Both the position numbers and the translations under genes were made by a program. Below, one piece after another: positions 9,169 to 17,994 of a DNA stretch of 64,000 nucleotides; positions within the stretch are counted from its first letter, which is position 1; each line of letters starts with the position of its first letter. The notes under the pieces are model-generated. The model was given only the letters and a program-made list of their open reading frames with translations, made no database searches and was not told the origin of the DNA. This stretch comes from Micromonospora sp. R77 (GTDB lineage: Bacteria; Actinomycetota; Actinomycetes; Mycobacteriales; Micromonosporaceae), in the NCBI RefSeq assembly GCF_022747945.1, contig NZ_JALDST010000001.1:4774001-4838000 (forward strand), written 5' to 3'.

Positions 9169-10389
9169 TCAGACCCGCTGGTCGTGGAGCATGCCCGGCC
9201 CGAACACCTCGTACGCGATCCGCTCGCTCGGCACGCCGCGGCGCAGCAGGCCGCCCCGGACCGTGGTCATGAACGGCACCGGGCCGCAGAGGTGCACGTG
9301 TGCCTCCGGGGTGAGCGGGATGAGTTCCGGGTCGACCAGGCCGGCGGCGACCTCCGCCTTCAGGCCGCTGAGCTGGCCGTCGGTGACGTCCTCGTACCAG
9401 AGGCGCAGCTGCAGGTTGGGCAGCTGTTCCTGGAGCCGGGGCAGCTCGTTGCGCAGCGCGTGCGCGGTTCCCGCCCGGTCGGCGTGCACCAGCACCACCG
9501 GACGATCGGGTTCGGTGACCGCCAGGTGCTCCAGCGCCGCCATCGCCGGGGTGAGTCCGATGCCGGCGCTGACCAGCAGCAGCGGGCCCTCGCCGGCCAC
9601 CGCGCTGACCTCGCCGCAGGCCGGGCTGAGCCGCAGGACGTCACCGGCTGCGACCCGCTCGTGCAGGAAGGTGGAGACGACGCCGTCGGGTGCGCCGGCG
9701 ACGCCGCGTACCCGCTTCACGGTGATCCGCCAGTGGTCGGCGTCCGGGCAACCGGAGAGGCTGTACTGCCGGATCTGCTGGCCCCCGTCGCTGTCGAGGT
9801 CCACCGCGACGGAGACGTACTGCCCGGGGGTGAAGGTGGGCACCGGGCCGCCGTCGGCCGGGACCAGCGTGAACGAGACGACCTCCGGGGTCTCCTCGAC
9901 CCGGCTAGCGACCCGCCACTCCCGCCAGATCGACTGGCCCTCGGCGATGCCGGCCTCGGTGTAGAGGCGGGCCTCGCGGGCGATGAGCTCGCAGGCGAAC
10001 AGCCAGTAGACCTCGTCCCAGGCGGCGGCCACCTCGGGGGTGACGGCGTCCCCCAGCACCTCGCCGATCGCGGCCATCAGGTGCCGCCCGACGATCGTGT
10101 ACTGGGGAGCCCGGATGCCGAGCGAGACGTGCTTCTGGGCGATCCGTTCCAGGATCGGCGTCCAGGAGGCGTCGTTGCCGCCGAGGAGGTGCTCGGCGTA
10201 CGCCACCACGGAGGCGGCGAGCGCCGCCTTCTGCGCCCCGTTGGCCTGGTTGCCCCGGTTGAAGACGTTGAGCAGTTCGGGGTGCGCCGCGAACATGCGC
10301 GGGTAGAAGCAACCGGTGATCGCCTCTCCGTGGGCCTGCACGACGGGCAGGGTCGCCTTCACCACGGCTGCGGATGATTCAGAGAGCAC
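9169..10389 (-). CDS. hmp: Flavohemoprotein, nitric oxide dioxygenase
   Basis: Hmp oxidises nitric oxide to nitrate using O2 and NAD(P)H. The 406-residue protein has an N-terminal globin domain with Tyr29 (B10), Gln53 (E7) and proximal His87 in AQKHVSLGI. It then has an FAD domain with the RQYSLS flavin motif and an NAD-binding domain with SAGIGLTPAMAALEHL and LCGPVPFM, ending YEVFGPGM. The start is GTG 10389 with AAGGAG at 10400-10395. The gene diverges from an NsrR-like repressor, the standard arrangement for NO-inducible detoxification. All cofactor motifs are intact. Confidence 0.95.
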   Translation of the reverse strand: MLSESSAAVVKATLPVVQAHGEAITGCFYPRMFAAHPELLNVFNRGNQANGAQKAALAASVVAYAEHLLGGNDASWTPILERIAQKHVSLGIRAPQYTIVGRHLMAAIGEVLGDAVTPEVAAAWDEVYWLFACELIAREARLYTEAGIAEGQSIWREWRVASRVEETPEVVSFTLVPADGGPVPTFTPGQYVSVAVDLDSDGGQQIRQYSLSGCPDADHWRITVKRVRGVAGAPDGVVSTFLHERVAAGDVLRLSPACGEVSAVAGEGPLLLVSAGIGLTPAMAALEHLAVTEPDRPVVLVHADRAGTAHALRNELPRLQEQLPNLQLRLWYEDVTDGQLSGLKAEVAAGLVDPELIPLTPEAHVHLCGPVPFMTTVRGGLLRRGVPSERIAYEVFGPGMLHDQRV

Positions 10390-10400
10390 GACTACTCCTT

Positions 10401-10460
10401 GGGGTTCGGTGGGACGAACCCCACTTAACAGGAGTCTTAAAGTCCACTTCTAGGTCGAAG
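10401..10460. promoter_or_regulatory. hmp control region with candidate NsrR half-sites
   Basis: Between hmp and the NsrR-like gene lies an AT-richer island. It contains an inverted repeat GGGGTTCG (10401-10408) / CGAACCCC (10415-10422), the palindrome AAGTCCACTT, and on the minus strand two AAGTGG elements spaced about 20 bases apart around TTTAAGACTCCTGTTAAG. The hmp promoter must lie here. Binding by the neighbouring repressor is an inference from position and symmetry. Confidence 0.45.
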
Positions 10461-10549
10461 GTCCCGGGTCCGGGGGTCGTCCGGATCACACCGACCGTGG
10501 GCCTCCTGGCCGGTATCGCGGGGCGTTCGCGCTGGTTAGGGTCACTCTT

Positions 10550-10987
10550 GTGAAGCTCAACCGGTCCACCGACATGGCGTTGCGGATCGCCATGCTCACC
10601 GCCGCGTCCCCGGCGCGCACCACGGTGGATGAACTCGCCACGCGGCTCGCGCTGCCCCGCAGCCACGTGGCCAAGGTGGTCCAGCGGTTGCAGCATCTCG
10701 GCGTGCTGGTCACCATCCGGGGCCGCTCCGGCGGGGTGGCCTTCGCCGAGCACGCCGCCGAGCTGACCGTCGGGCAGGTCGTCCGGGCCTTCGAGGGGGA
10801 CGACGAGGTGGTCGCCTGCGAGCAGCCGGTCTGCCCGCTGATCGCCGGCTGCCGGCTGCGCGGCAGGCTGCGCCGGGCCCAGGCCGCCTTCCTGGCCGTC
10901 CTCGACGACACCCGCCTCGGCGACCTGGTGGACGACCCGACCGGCCCGCTCCTGCTCGGCCTGGGCGCCCCGGCCGCGCACGAGTGA
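10550..10987 (+). CDS. nsrR: Rrf2-family NO-sensing repressor, NsrR-like
   Basis: A 145-residue winged-helix regulator (MKLNRSTDMALRIAMLTAAS at the start, recognition region RSHVAKVVQRLQHLGVL, wing GRSGGVAFA). It has three cysteines, Cys90, Cys95 and Cys101, spaced C-x4-C-x5-C as in E. coli NsrR, where they hold an iron-sulphur cluster that reacts with NO. The GTG start sits about 7 bases after a TAGGGT -10-like element (10537-10542), so the transcript may be leaderless. Divergence from hmp strongly supports the role. IscR or RsrR-type functions are less likely given the cysteine spacing and partner. Confidence 0.9.
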   Translation: MKLNRSTDMALRIAMLTAASPARTTVDELATRLALPRSHVAKVVQRLQHLGVLVTIRGRSGGVAFAEHAAELTVGQVVRAFEGDDEVVACEQPVCPLIAGCRLRGRLRRAQAAFLAVLDDTRLGDLVDDPTGPLLLGLGAPAAHE

Positions 10988-10991
10988 GGCC

Positions 10992-11022
10992 GGTGGGGCG
11001 GTCCCGCCGGGACCGCCCCACC
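10992..11022. terminator. Hairpin terminator between nsrR and the SGNH hydrolase gene
   Basis: A 14-base-pair perfect stem (10992-11005 with 11009-11022) and a GCC loop begins 4 bases after the nsrR stop and precedes the convergent hydrolase stop at 11033. It could serve both strands. Confidence 0.75.
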
Positions 11023-11032
11023 GTGGCGAGGG

Positions 11033-12289
11033 TCAGCCGACGGTCACCGAGCCGTCGGGGGCCCGGACGCAGGAGACCGCCCGGGCGGCCGTCGCGGCGG
11101 CGCCGGCGAGGCAGCGGCCGAGCACCCGGTGGCCCGCCGCGCTCGGGTGCCAGGATTCCTGGCAGGTCTGGAAGTACGTCCCGCAGGCGTTCGCGATCCG
11201 CTGGATGTCGAGCTTGTCATAGCCGGAGAGGCTGGTCACGAAGACGCCGGTCGGACCGTCCTGGAGCCGGATCGGGGTGGCCAGCGCGTTGGCCGGGCTG
11301 CCCGCCGACTCGCAGAGCCGGGCCCCGTCGAAGGCCCGCTGCACGTTCAGATAGACCAGGTCGGCGCTCGGGAACTCGGCGGCGAGGTTGGCCCGGACCG
11401 AGCTGACCAGCGTGCCGAGGCCCTGCGAGAAGCGCTGGCCGGGGGCGAGGCTGGCCCGGTGGATCGGGCAGCCGGCCGCGTACCGCTCGGCGCCGAGGGC
11501 GCGGAACTTGTCCCGGGTGTCGTCCCGGCTGTCCTCGTCCCAGTAGACCGAGGCGAGCTCCGGCGGCAGCGGGTTGGTGTAGTCCTGGAACACGATCCGG
11601 TGCTGACCGTCGGCGTCGATCTGGTCCAGGGTGGTGAGGATCTGGCGTACGGCCGCCGTGGTCTCCGCGGTCGCGGCGCTGAACTGGGCGGACGTGGCCA
11701 GGTCGGCGTCCGTGCAGGGCTTCTGCTCCACCGGCCCGCCGAGGTACGCCCAGAACTCCCACCAACCGGTCCAGGCGTCGGCGATGAACCGGTTGGCGCA
11801 CTTCTCGGCCACGCTGCCGAAGGTGAACGAGCTGTTGTTCGAGCCGAGACCGATCAGCACCAGGTCGATGTCGTGCGACTGGCCGACCGCGCGGAGCTGG
11901 TCGAGCTGGGCGGCGACCTGCCGACCCTTGGCCCGGGTGGCGGAGGCGTTGGCGATGTCGTAGGGCTGCCCGCCGGAGCAGGCCAGGTTGAACCGGTCGG
12001 CGATGCCGGGCAGGTCCGCCTGGAACAGCGAGGCGTTCGGGGAGCGGTGGCAGAAGTAGGCGTTGCTGTTCGGCGCGGACCAGCCGGGGAAGCCCTGGGC
12101 CACCCCGCTGACGTCCACCACCGGGGCGTACGCGCCGGCGCCCTCGCCGCTGATGAAGCTGTCGCCCAGCGCGACGGCGGCGGTGGGCAGGGCGGCGGCG
12201 GCCGGCCCCGGCGGCGCGACGGCGGTCGACAGCGCGGCCGACGCGACGGCGAGCGCGGCGGCCAGGGCGGTACGACGGAGCACGGACAT
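11033..12289 (-). CDS. Secreted SGNH/GDSL-type hydrolase
   Basis: A 418-residue exported protein with a Sec signal (MSVLRRTALAAALAVASAAL, hydrophobic core, cleavage probably near Ala32). The mature enzyme opens with the GDSL-type nucleophile block ALGDSFISGEGAG, has an IGLGSNNSSF block for the oxyanion/Asn position, and closes with the catalytic Asp-x-x-His analogue SWHPSAAGHRVLGRC. Several cysteine pairs suggest disulphides outside the cell. Enzymes of this layout are extracellular lipases or esterases; the substrate is unknown. It is a single-gene unit between a terminator and a divergent kinase gene. Confidence 0.85.
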   Translation of the reverse strand: MSVLRRTALAAALAVASAALSTAVAPPGPAAAALPTAAVALGDSFISGEGAGAYAPVVDVSGVAQGFPGWSAPNSNAYFCHRSPNASLFQADLPGIADRFNLACSGGQPYDIANASATRAKGRQVAAQLDQLRAVGQSHDIDLVLIGLGSNNSSFTFGSVAEKCANRFIADAWTGWWEFWAYLGGPVEQKPCTDADLATSAQFSAATAETTAAVRQILTTLDQIDADGQHRIVFQDYTNPLPPELASVYWDEDSRDDTRDKFRALGAERYAAGCPIHRASLAPGQRFSQGLGTLVSSVRANLAAEFPSADLVYLNVQRAFDGARLCESAGSPANALATPIRLQDGPTGVFVTSLSGYDKLDIQRIANACGTYFQTCQESWHPSAAGHRVLGRCLAGAAATAARAVSCVRAPDGSVTVG

Positions 12290-12390
12290 ACGCGGCCTCC
12301 ATCCAGGAATGGAAATATGAAAGATCCTCTGGATGGCGATCAGATCACGGGGGTGTGACGCACGTCAACGCCCCGACATAGGGTCGGTCG

Positions 12391-13110
12391 ATGGAAGCCC
12401 CCGTGCACCGCTCGGTCTCCACCTGGCAGCAGCCCCTGCCGCCGGCCGGCTCCCCGGCCCGGCGGGCGCTGATCGACCTGCTCGCCGCCCGCGTCCTGGC
12501 GCTGAGCCCCGGGCGGCTGCGGGTGGGTATCGACGGGTTCGCCGCCGCCGGCAAGACCTCCCTCGGGCACGAACTCGCGGCCCGGATCGCCGCCGCCGGG
12601 CGCCCGGTCCTGCGGGCCAGCCTGGACGACTTCAAGCGCCCCTGGCGGGACCGCCATCTGTACGACCGGCTCTCCGGCCCCGGGTACTACCGCAACGCCG
12701 CCGACCTCCCGGCGATCCGCGACCTGCTGCTCGGCCCGGCCGGCCCCACCGGCAGCGGACGCTGCGTGCTGTGCCTGCGCGACCCGCTGACCCAGCGCGA
12801 GCACACCGACGTGGTCACGTCCGCCGCCCCGGACGCCGTACTGGTCGTCGACGGGGTCTTCGCGTTCCGTCCCGAGCTGGACGACCTCTGGGACCAGCGG
12901 ATCTGGCTCGAAGTGCCCGCCGAGCTGGCGGTCCGCCGAGGGGTGGACCGGGACGCCGACCGGGAGGGCGCCGAGGAGGCCGAGCGGCTGCACCGGGACC
13001 GCTACCTCGCCGCACAGCAGGTCTACCTGGCCGAGGCGGACCCGGTCGGCCGGGCCGACCTGGTCATCGACAACGCGGACTTCGCCCGACCCCGGCTGCT
13101 GCGCGGCTGA
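12391..13110 (+). CDS. Uridine kinase-like P-loop phosphotransferase
   Basis: A 239-residue nucleoside/phosphoribulokinase-type protein with Walker A GIDGFAAAGKTSL at residues 46-58, ASLDDFKRPWRDR carrying the catalytic Asp-Asp region, and VLVVDGVFAFRPEL as the Walker-B-like strand. The C-terminal VIDNADFARPRLL is the usual uridine-kinase-like ending. ATG 12391 is the first plausible start. The gene diverges from the SGNH hydrolase. Actinobacterial proteins of this group are often annotated uridine kinase without biochemical proof, so the true substrate is uncertain. Confidence 0.75.
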   Translation: MEAPVHRSVSTWQQPLPPAGSPARRALIDLLAARVLALSPGRLRVGIDGFAAAGKTSLGHELAARIAAAGRPVLRASLDDFKRPWRDRHLYDRLSGPGYYRNAADLPAIRDLLLGPAGPTGSGRCVLCLRDPLTQREHTDVVTSAAPDAVLVVDGVFAFRPELDDLWDQRIWLEVPAELAVRRGVDRDADREGAEEAERLHRDRYLAAQQVYLAEADPVGRADLVIDNADFARPRLLRG

Positions 13111-13306
13111 CCAACCCCCGGGACGCCCCTCCCGGCCGGGACGGGGAAGACGCCACCGGTGCGCGTCGTTGACGTGTCCGGGCCACCCGGAGCACGGTGG
13201 GGGAGAGCCCGGCGGAAAGGGCACGAAACGGCGTACCGCGCCGGGTGCCACGGCGTTGTCACAGCGCCCGGCTAGGCTTCGCTGCGGCGCGCCGCGCGTG
13301 GCGATC

Positions 13307-15424
13307 ATGTGGGTTGATCAAGACGGTGAGCGGCACCACACCGCCGAGACCTGGGAGTACGACCAGTTGACCGCACAGCCTGAGACCCTGTACGGGGCCG
13401 ACGACCTGACGCACCTGGAGGGCCTGGACGCCGTCCGGAAGCGCCCCGGCATGTACATCGGCTCGACCGACAGCCGTGGCGTGGGTCACCTCGTCAACGA
13501 GATCCTCGACAACTCCACCGACGAGGGCGTCGCCGGCCACGCGACGAAGGTCGAGGTGATCCTGCACGCCGACGGCTCGGTCCAGGTCGACGACGACGGC
13601 CGGGGCATCCCCACCGACGTGCACGCCAAGTCCGGCATCTCCGGGGTCGAGCTGGTGCTGACCCGGCTGCACGCGGGCGGCAAGTTCGGCGGCTCGGGCT
13701 ACAAGACCTCCGGCGGCCTGCACGGCGTGGGCGCCTCGGCGGTCAACGCGCTGTCCCGGCGGTTCGACGTCACCGTCCGGCGGGCCGGCAAGGTCCACAC
13801 GATGTCGTTCCGGCACGGCGTACCCGGGATCTTCGACGGGCCCGGCCCGGACGCGGCCTTCACGCCCGGTCCCGGCCTCCAGGTGGCCGGCGCGATGAAG
13901 CGCGGCCAGCGCACCGGCACCTCGATCCGGTGGTGGCACGACGCCCGTTACTTCGAGACCGGTGCCCGGCTGGACACCGAGGCGGTCCGGCTCAAGCTGC
14001 GCAACACCGCCTTCCTCGTCCCCGGCGTGGCCTACCGGCTGCGCGACGAGACGGGGGAGGAGGTCGTCGAGGAGTCCTTCCACTTCCCCAACGGCCTTAC
14101 CGACATGGTGGAGTTCCTCGCCCCGGCCGGCGACCGGCCGGTCTCCGGCATGCTGCTGGTCGACGGCGAGGGCACCTACCGGGAGAACGCCGCCGACGCC
14201 AACGGCGTGATGCAGTCCAACGTGCAGCGTCGGGCCGAGGTCGAGGTGGCCTTCCGCTGGGGCACCGGTTACGAACGCACCGTCGAGTGCTTCACCAACA
14301 CCATCCGCAACGCGCACGGCGGCACCCACCGCAAGGGCTTCGAGCGGGCCCTGGTCCGCACCCTCGCCGACGCGGCCCGCAACACCCGTGGCCTGCTCAA
14401 GCCCAAGGAGGACGCGCCCACCCTGGACGACGTCCTGGAGGGCATGACCGCCGTGGTGCACGTCCGCATCCCGGAGCCGCAGTTCACCTCGCAGACCAAG
14501 GACGAGCTCTCCACCGCCGGCATCACCAAGGTGATCCAGGGGCTGGTCGAGCAGCACCTGAAGACCTGGCTGGAGGACCGGCGCACCAAGGCCGAGGCGC
14601 GCACCGTGCTGCAGAAGATCGTCGACGCGGCCCGGGTCCGGCTCACCCAGAAGCAGCAGAAGGACGCCGCCCGGCGCAAGACCGCCCTGGAGGGCGCGTC
14701 GATGCCGGCCAAGCTGGTCGACTGCCGCGCCACCGGCATCGACCGCAGTGAGCTGTTCATCGTGGAGGGGGACAGCGCCCTCGGGACGGGGCGCCTCGCC
14801 CGCTCCTCGGAATACCAGGCGCTGCTGCCGATCCGCGGCAAGATCCTCAACGTGCAGAAGGCGAACCTCCAGCAGGTGCTGGACAACGCCGAGTGCGCCG
14901 CGATCGTACAGGTGCTCGGGGCGGGCTCGGGGCGCACCTTCGACCCCTCCGCCCTGCGTTACGGCCGGGTGCTCATCATGGCCGACGCGGACGTGGACGG
15001 CGCGCACATCCGGACCCTGCTGATCACGCTCTTCGCCCGCTACATGCGACCGCTGATCGAGGCCGGCCGGCTCTACGCCGCGATGCCGCCCCTGCACAAG
15101 ATCACCACCAAGGGGCGCAACCCGCAGACGATCTACACCTACACCCAGGCGGAGATGGAGGCGACGGTCCGCAAGCTGGAGAAGGCCGGCAAGCAGATCG
15201 TCACCCCGATCCCGCGGTTCAAGGGCCTCGGCGAGATGGACGCCGACGAGCTCTGGGAGACCACCATGAACCCGGCCACCCGGGCGGTCCGCCGGATCAC
15301 CCTCGACGACGTCGAGGCCGCCGAGCGGATCCTCGAACTGCTGATGGGGGAGAAGGTCGAACCCCGCCGCAACTGGCTGATCGACTCGGCCGACCGGGTC
15401 GACCGCGACGCCATCGACGCCTGA
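13307..15424 (+). CDS. parE: DNA topoisomerase IV subunit B (ParE type)
   Basis: ATPase subunit of a type IIA topoisomerase. The start at ATG 13307 gives 705 residues; GTG 13298 is a possible alternative. Features in order: the GHKL ATPase with RKRPGMYIGSTDSRG, EILDNSTDEG carrying the Mg-binding Asn, and DDDGRGIPTDVH, HAGGKFGGSGYKTSGGLHG as the ATP lid; the transducer domain; TOPRIM with FIVEGDSALGTGRLARS and MADADVDGAHIRTLL; and the C-terminal PRFKGLGEMDADELW. It precedes the A subunit by 31 bases. The KTSGGLHG variant and pairing with a second GyrA-like gene point to the topoisomerase IV pair rather than the oriC-linked gyrase. Confidence 0.9.
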   Translation: MWVDQDGERHHTAETWEYDQLTAQPETLYGADDLTHLEGLDAVRKRPGMYIGSTDSRGVGHLVNEILDNSTDEGVAGHATKVEVILHADGSVQVDDDGRGIPTDVHAKSGISGVELVLTRLHAGGKFGGSGYKTSGGLHGVGASAVNALSRRFDVTVRRAGKVHTMSFRHGVPGIFDGPGPDAAFTPGPGLQVAGAMKRGQRTGTSIRWWHDARYFETGARLDTEAVRLKLRNTAFLVPGVAYRLRDETGEEVVEESFHFPNGLTDMVEFLAPAGDRPVSGMLLVDGEGTYRENAADANGVMQSNVQRRAEVEVAFRWGTGYERTVECFTNTIRNAHGGTHRKGFERALVRTLADAARNTRGLLKPKEDAPTLDDVLEGMTAVVHVRIPEPQFTSQTKDELSTAGITKVIQGLVEQHLKTWLEDRRTKAEARTVLQKIVDAARVRLTQKQQKDAARRKTALEGASMPAKLVDCRATGIDRSELFIVEGDSALGTGRLARSSEYQALLPIRGKILNVQKANLQQVLDNAECAAIVQVLGAGSGRTFDPSALRYGRVLIMADADVDGAHIRTLLITLFARYMRPLIEAGRLYAAMPPLHKITTKGRNPQTIYTYTQAEMEATVRKLEKAGKQIVTPIPRFKGLGEMDADELWETTMNPATRAVRRITLDDVEAAERILELLMGEKVEPRRNWLIDSADRVDRDAIDA

Positions 15425-15455
15425 CCACCGGGTCCTTCGAAGGGAAAGCTGAACC

Positions 15456-17945
15456 ATGGCACGCCGCAAGGACGACCGCGCCAAGGCGGACCTCTCCGCC
15501 TTCGACCAGGCCGGCGCCCGGGTCTTCGACAACCCGCTGGTCACCGAGGTCTCCGACTCCTACCTGGAGTACGCGTTCTCGGTCATCCACTCCCGCGCCC
15601 TGCCCGACGCGCGGGACGGCCTCAAGCCGGTGCACCGGCGCATCCTCTGGTCCATGTACGAGTCGGGGCACCGCCCGGACCGGGCGCACGTCAAGTCGGC
15701 CCGGGTCGTCGGTGACGTGATGGGTCGCTACCACCCGCACGGCGACACGGCGATCTACGACGCGATGGTCCGGCTCGCCCAGGACTTCTCGCTCAACGCG
15801 CCACTCATCGACGGGCACGGAAACTTCGGTAGCCCGGACGATGGACCGGCAGCGGCGAGATACACCGAGGCCCGGATGTCCCGCGAGGCGATGCTGCTCG
15901 TCGGTGAGCTGGGCGAGGAGACGGTCGACGTCGAGCCCAACTACGACGGCTCGCTGACCCAACCCACCGTGCTGCCGGCCGCCTTCCCCAACCTGCTGGT
16001 CAACGGCGCGTCCGGGATCGCGGTCGGGATGGCGACCAACATGATCCCGCACAACCTCGGCGAGGTGGTCCAGGCCGCCCGCTGGCTGATCAACCACCCG
16101 GACGCCGACCTGGACAAGCTGATGGAGTTCGTCCCCGGCCCCGACCTGCCCACCGGTGGGCTGCTGCTCGGCCTGGACGAGGTGCGCCGGGCGTACGAGA
16201 CCGGGCGCGGGGTGGTCCGGATGCGCGGCCGGGTCGAGATCGGCCCGCTGGAGGGCAGCCGGGGCCGGCAGGCGATCACCGTCACCGAGCTGCCCTACGG
16301 GGTCGGCGCCGAGAAGGTCATCGCGGCGATCACCAACGAGGTCAACAAGACCAAGCGGCTGGTCGGCATCGCCGACGTCAAGGACCTCACCGACCGGGAG
16401 AACGGCACCCGGCTGGTCGTCGAGTGCAAGGTCGGGGTCAACCCGCAGGCGCTGCTGGCCGACCTCTACCGGCTGACCCCGCTGGAGCAGTCCTTCGGCG
16501 TCAACAACCTGGTCCTGGTCGACGGCCAGCCGCAGACCCTGGGGCTCAAGGCGCTGCTGGAGGTCTTTCTCGCCCACCGGTACGACGTGGTCACCCGGCG
16601 CACCTCCTACCGCCGTCGCAAGCGTCAGGAACGGCTGCACCTGGTCGACGGCCTGCTGATCGCGCTGCTCGACATCGACAAGGTGGTCCGGCTGATCCGG
16701 GCCAGCGAGGACGCGCAGGACGCCAAGGACGGCCTGATGCAGAAGTTCAAGCTCTCCGACATCCAGGCCACCTACATCCTGGACACCCCGCTGCGCCGGC
16801 TGACGAAGTACGACCGGATCGAGCTGGAGGCCGAGCAGGAGAAGCTGCGCGGCGAGATCGCCGAGCTCTCCACCATCCTCGACGACCCGAAGGTGCTGCG
16901 GAAGCTGGTCTCCGACGAGCTGGCCGCCGTGGTCAAGCAGTTCGCCGCCCCGCGCCGCACCACGCTGGTCGACGGCGACCTCAAGGAGGTGCTGGCCGCG
17001 TCCGTACCGGCCGGGCCGCTGGAGGTCGCCGACGACCCGTGCCAGGTGCTGCTGTCGGCGACCGGGCTGGTGGCCCGGACCGCGGCCGAGTCGGAGGAGG
17101 CCGCCGAGGGGCGGCGGCGCAGCGGCCGCGTCAAGCACGACGCGGTACGCGCGCTCGTCCACTCCACGGCCCGCGGCCGGGTGCTCCTGGTGACCAGCGC
17201 CGGCCGGGCGTTCAAGATCGACGTGCTGCCGCTGCCGGTGCTGCCCGAGCAGTCCGGCACGGTCTCGGTGCGCGGTGGCATGTCCGCCGCCGAGCTGGTG
17301 CCGCTGGAGCCGGGCGAGACGGTGGTCGGGCTCGCGCCGCTCGGGCCGTCCGCCGAGGGGTCGCCGGGCCTGGCGCTCGGCACCCGGCAGGGCGTGGTGA
17401 AGGTCTGCGCCCCGGACTGGCCGGTCCGCTCGGACGAGTTCGAGGTGATCTCCCTGCGGGAGGGGGACGAGGTGGTCGGGGCGACCTGGCTCACCGACGG
17501 TACGGAGACGCTCGCCTTCATCTCCTCGGAGGCGTCGCTGCTGCGCTTCGCCGCGTCCCTGGTCCGCCCGCAGGGGGCCAAGGGTGGCGGGATGGCCGGC
17601 ATCAACCTGACGGCCGGGGCCCGGGTGGTGTTCTTCGGCGCGATCCGCACCGACGATCCCGGGCACGGTGAGCCGATGGTGGTCACCTCGACCGGGGCGA
17701 CGGTGAAGGTGACGCCGTTCGGGTCGTACCCGGCGAAGGGGCGGGCGACCGGCGGGGTTCGCGCCCAGCGGTTCCTCAAGGGCGAGACGGACCTGGCGGT
17801 CGGCTGGATCGGTCCTCGCCCGGTGGGTGCCACGGCCACCGGCGACCCGGTGGAGCTGCCGCCGGCGGACCCGCGCCGCGACGGCTCCGGTTTCGCCGTC
17901 ATGCTCGGCCCCACCGTCGTCGGCCACCACATCCAACGCGACTGA
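15456..17945 (+). CDS. parC: DNA topoisomerase IV subunit A (ParC type)
   Basis: DNA breakage-reunion subunit, 829 residues. The winged-helix domain contains VVGDVMGRYHPHGDTAIYDA, the quinolone-resistance-determining region, with Thr98 at the position of E. coli GyrA Ser83 and Asp102 at Asp87. The catalytic tyrosine is Tyr136 in AAARYTEARMS. A tower/coiled-coil section follows, and the C-terminal beta-pinwheel reads GRVLLVTSAGRAFKIDVLPL and GTRQGVVKVCAPDWPVRS. No canonical gyrase GyrA-box was seen, which supports topoisomerase IV. Probably co-transcribed with parE; a 16-bp hairpin follows. Confidence 0.9.
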   Translation: MARRKDDRAKADLSAFDQAGARVFDNPLVTEVSDSYLEYAFSVIHSRALPDARDGLKPVHRRILWSMYESGHRPDRAHVKSARVVGDVMGRYHPHGDTAIYDAMVRLAQDFSLNAPLIDGHGNFGSPDDGPAAARYTEARMSREAMLLVGELGEETVDVEPNYDGSLTQPTVLPAAFPNLLVNGASGIAVGMATNMIPHNLGEVVQAARWLINHPDADLDKLMEFVPGPDLPTGGLLLGLDEVRRAYETGRGVVRMRGRVEIGPLEGSRGRQAITVTELPYGVGAEKVIAAITNEVNKTKRLVGIADVKDLTDRENGTRLVVECKVGVNPQALLADLYRLTPLEQSFGVNNLVLVDGQPQTLGLKALLEVFLAHRYDVVTRRTSYRRRKRQERLHLVDGLLIALLDIDKVVRLIRASEDAQDAKDGLMQKFKLSDIQATYILDTPLRRLTKYDRIELEAEQEKLRGEIAELSTILDDPKVLRKLVSDELAAVVKQFAAPRRTTLVDGDLKEVLAASVPAGPLEVADDPCQVLLSATGLVARTAAESEEAAEGRRRSGRVKHDAVRALVHSTARGRVLLVTSAGRAFKIDVLPLPVLPEQSGTVSVRGGMSAAELVPLEPGETVVGLAPLGPSAEGSPGLALGTRQGVVKVCAPDWPVRSDEFEVISLREGDEVVGATWLTDGTETLAFISSEASLLRFAASLVRPQGAKGGGMAGINLTAGARVVFFGAIRTDDPGHGEPMVVTSTGATVKVTPFGSYPAKGRATGGVRAQRFLKGETDLAVGWIGPRPVGATATGDPVELPPADPRRDGSGFAVMLGPTVVGHHIQRD

Positions 17946-17954
17946 CCACCCCGC

Positions 17955-17990
17955 CCGAAGGGCCGACGGCACCCGCCGTCGGCCCTTCGG
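17955..17990. terminator. Hairpin terminator after parC
   Basis: A perfect 16-base-pair stem (17955-17970 with 17975-17990) and an ACCC loop lie between the convergent parC and NCS2 permease stops, and may terminate both. Confidence 0.8.
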
Positions 17991-17994
17991 CCGG

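Noticed and set aside
13256..13278. TTGTCA and TAGGCT as a parE promoter
   Set aside because: The spacing is only 11 bases, too short for a vegetative promoter; TAGGCT alone could still be a -10.
13259..15544. A 761-codon open frame antisense to parE
   Set aside because: Shadow of high third-position GC. parE on the plus strand carries complete ATPase and TOPRIM motifs, and the antisense product has no recognisable domain.
15297..17972. An 891-codon open frame antisense to parC
   Set aside because: Same reason: parC has its full catalytic and C-terminal domains on the plus strand.
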